Source: Bacteroides stercorirosoris (GTDB taxonomy: Bacteria; Bacteroidota; Bacteroidia; Bacteroidales; Bacteroidaceae). Taken from it: DNA of 64,000 bases. This document shows positions 63,201 to 64,000 of the stretch, in pieces (positions within the stretch are counted from its first letter, which is position 1; each line of letters opens with the position of its first letter). Where the stretch lies: positions 1-64,000 of the forward strand of contig NZ_FQZN01000020.1 of the NCBI RefSeq assembly GCF_900142015.1. The letters are read 5' to 3'. The notes under the pieces are model-generated. The model saw nothing but the letters and a program-made list of their open reading frames with translations, did no database searches and was not told the origin of the DNA. Made by a program: the position numbers and the translations under genes.

Positions 63201-64000
63201 AGGATATAAACAAGATATTCAAACCTTTTGCACTGTCTCATCAGGATTTGCATGGACAGATGGGAGGTAGTGGAGTCGGTCTGACTATAGCAAGAGCTAT
63301 TGTAGAAAAACATCAGGGAACTATATCGGTCAGACGTAGGGAACCGCATGGTACTTGTTTTTCTATTGATTTGCCGTGGAGATATGATAAATGTTATGAA
63401 ATGGCAGTTCAAGGCACATTGGATGAGAGTGAAGATGCAGTAGACGATGCTTCTTCTTTTAAAGTTACTTCGATTTCTGAGACGATTTTGTTGGTAGATG
63501 ATAATATTGAAATTCTGACTTATCTTCAGAAAGAATTGTCGAGAAACTTTAAAGTTGTTACAGCTCAGAATGGACGTGAAGCACTGGAGGTATTAGGCAA
63601 AAAAAATGTGTCATTAGTAGTGAGTGATGTCATGATGCCTGAAATGGATGGCATGGAATTATGTACGTATATTAAAGAGAACCCTTCTCTTTGCCATCTT
63701 CCTGTCATATTGCTGACTGCAAAATCCATGACGATATATGTTGAAGAAGGCTTCCAGGCCGGTGCAGATGACTATCTTGTGAAACCTTTCAAAGTCTCTA
63801 CCCTGATAGTCCGTATTAATAATATTCTGAGCGGTCGGAAGAAATTGAAGGAGATTTATGGAAAACAACTCTCTTTAAAGAGTGTAGGCATTGAGTTGGA
63901 ACCTGCAGATAAATCTTTTGCTGAACAATATGAAGCAGTAGTGAAAACACACCTTTCTAATCCTGAGTTGGATGTGGAAATGTTATGTAAGGAAATGGGA
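60287..64000 (+). CDS. Hybrid two-component system sensor/regulator (HTCS), cut by window end
   Basis: This frame is open for 1238 codons without a stop. It has a signal peptide (about 1-20, SSGSAQ) and a periplasmic region of two beta-propellers made of short repeats (HLTTEDGLSHNYVQSIYQDKDGFIWLGS in pieces near the start). A Y_Y_Y-type domain and a membrane helix (about 757-776, WWAFVIYAAIIFYIL) follow. The cytoplasmic part has HisKA with VAHEFRTPL (His816), an ATPase domain (FFNLLSNALKFTPEGG, GSGVGLTIA) and a receiver domain (VVSDVMMPEMDG, Asp1114). The C-terminal AraC-type HTH begins near the cut (VKTHLSNPELDVEMLCKEMG). HTCS proteins bind PUL oligosaccharides outside the membrane and activate PUL genes directly. 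Confidence 0.95.
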   Translation, partial: MFSRYILLILFFFCWSSGSAQLLTDKLFFEHLTTEDGLSHNYVQSIYQDKDGFIWLGSDNGLNRYDGQHIDIFSTNTQPTLGGNKIRRIIQDRDKNLWILHENGLDRMKYSTQQVKSFLYDKNQSSRWVGIGVDKGGSFVAYTEKKIFRYDMEKDTLVVLQDAPEEYRYSAFVQAGGKYYVGTRQHGIIVYDENWQLLEHIYPRSIEKGPLTDGLINVLRVDSEGCLWSVIVGICINKYNPQTKEVKTYKLSSTSLLNKEIRDIIELNKDYMLIGTFNGLFRLHKDNMEEVIVEKGEIGEDGGLSYYSIYSLFKDRQGIVWVGTYAGGVNYSHSYNQRFRFFAPSHLAGRFRMAKEDADNNIWFATEGNGLLRHRPETGQVESFWLNENKHHNDNIIKSICISGDTIMCGNQRGEVYNYSIKRNKFSLLRKYDNTNILYIFKDSREHWWISVQDQGVFCLDMDSVQFPCSNYIDEIDPGILVFATQKEGLYVYDLNIGQKKQISAADLGVPADKSLSITSFCRDSEHNLWMTTERQGLLSVDKHWKLRKQHLSHTKVHSDKLYFVAKQNEERLWVIGAHKLYLFNFKEDQLHTFDNNNGLRLTDMDASSLIDSANRFWILGNTGYVMVDNRNFMLNDTPASVILTTLRINNKLQRPCDGSVLDKCLAETSVLCLKHNQTNISIAYASDNHIYGNSDRFFYKMDGVDPDWVDAGNRREVFYSNLAPGNYLLRIKALNNDGTIGPETHLKIEVLPPLWARWWAFVIYAAIIFYILQRYIAYKQRKQRLEHELYLKQIEKDKSEEFNRELQTFFTQVAHEFRTPLTLILNPLDEIQKKIIHVSGVKEDLLLIRRNAKRLLTLVNDLMDLRKIENGNGELELSSFNFNDFIQEIYYSFQVTARQRDIALQLSLPETPILATFDKDALEKVFFNLLSNALKFTPEGGTVILAVSLIEGEKPKIHIEVKDTGVGISNEDINKIFKPFALSHQDLHGQMGGSGVGLTIARAIVEKHQGTISVRRREPHGTCFSIDLPWRYDKCYEMAVQGTLDESEDAVDDASSFKVTSISETILLVDDNIEILTYLQKELSRNFKVVTAQNGREALEVLGKKNVSLVVSDVMMPEMDGMELCTYIKENPSLCHLPVILLTAKSMTIYVEEGFQAGADDYLVKPFKVSTLIVRINNILSGRKKLKEIYGKQLSLKSVGIELEPADKSFAEQYEAVVKTHLSNPELDVEMLCKEMG

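Noticed and set aside
60575..63868. Several minus-strand frames of 60-170 codons near the right end
   Set aside because: All lie antisense to the continuous hybrid sensor gene, which has a full set of domains.

Overview
The window looks like chromosomal DNA of a gut Bacteroides species or close relative. The evidence is three SusC/SusD pairs, a hybrid two-component regulator, two S46 dipeptidyl peptidases, an anaerobic sulfatase-maturating enzyme, and repeated matches to the Bacteroides promoter pattern (TTTG, about 20 nt, TAnnTTTG). All calls come from reading the sequence; no database was searched.

Region 1 (1-13.1 kb): a transglutaminase-like protein, then a mirror-image locus susD-susC / susC-susD. 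The left susC has no signal peptide and starts at a TTG two codons after a stop. The right susC has a complete one. The two genes share an inverted repeat at exactly the same codon, so flipping the roughly 1 kb AT-rich segment between them would move promoter and signal peptide from one gene to the other in frame. The outer ends of the locus also carry a 50-bp inverted repeat (48/50 identical) containing the terminators.

Region 2 (13.1-43.7 kb): mostly household and cell-envelope genes. These are an ABC-F ATPase, a PHP phosphatase, two thioredoxins, DPP11-like and DPP7-like peptidases, anSME, an acyltransferase, a metallophosphoesterase with an ECF sigma factor operon, and a three-gene lipoprotein/outer-membrane cluster. 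They continue with a MetH activation domain protein, dihydroorotase, a dolichol-phosphate-mannose-synthase-like enzyme, Mfd, a YgiQ-type radical SAM protein, a TusA-like small protein and a large secreted amidase-like protein with a golvesin-type insertion. Several small palindromic or tandem repeats sit between genes, and one appears to lie inside the ygiQ reading frame.

Region 3 (43.7-64 kb): a polysaccharide utilisation locus (PUL) that looks more AT-rich than region 2. It holds two paralogous clan GH-A-like glycosidases (one with a type IX secretion sorting domain), a CE15-type glucuronoyl esterase, SusC/SusD, a heparinase II/III-type lyase and a GH88 unsaturated glucuronyl hydrolase. It also encodes a 135-residue protein made only of two LacI-type DNA-binding domains, and a hybrid two-component sensor that runs off the window end. 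The enzymes point to a uronic-acid-containing, probably esterified glycan. A 21-bp element lies in the coding direction 34-35 nt upstream of the -7 box of three PUL transcription units, so it is a strong candidate for the PUL operator.
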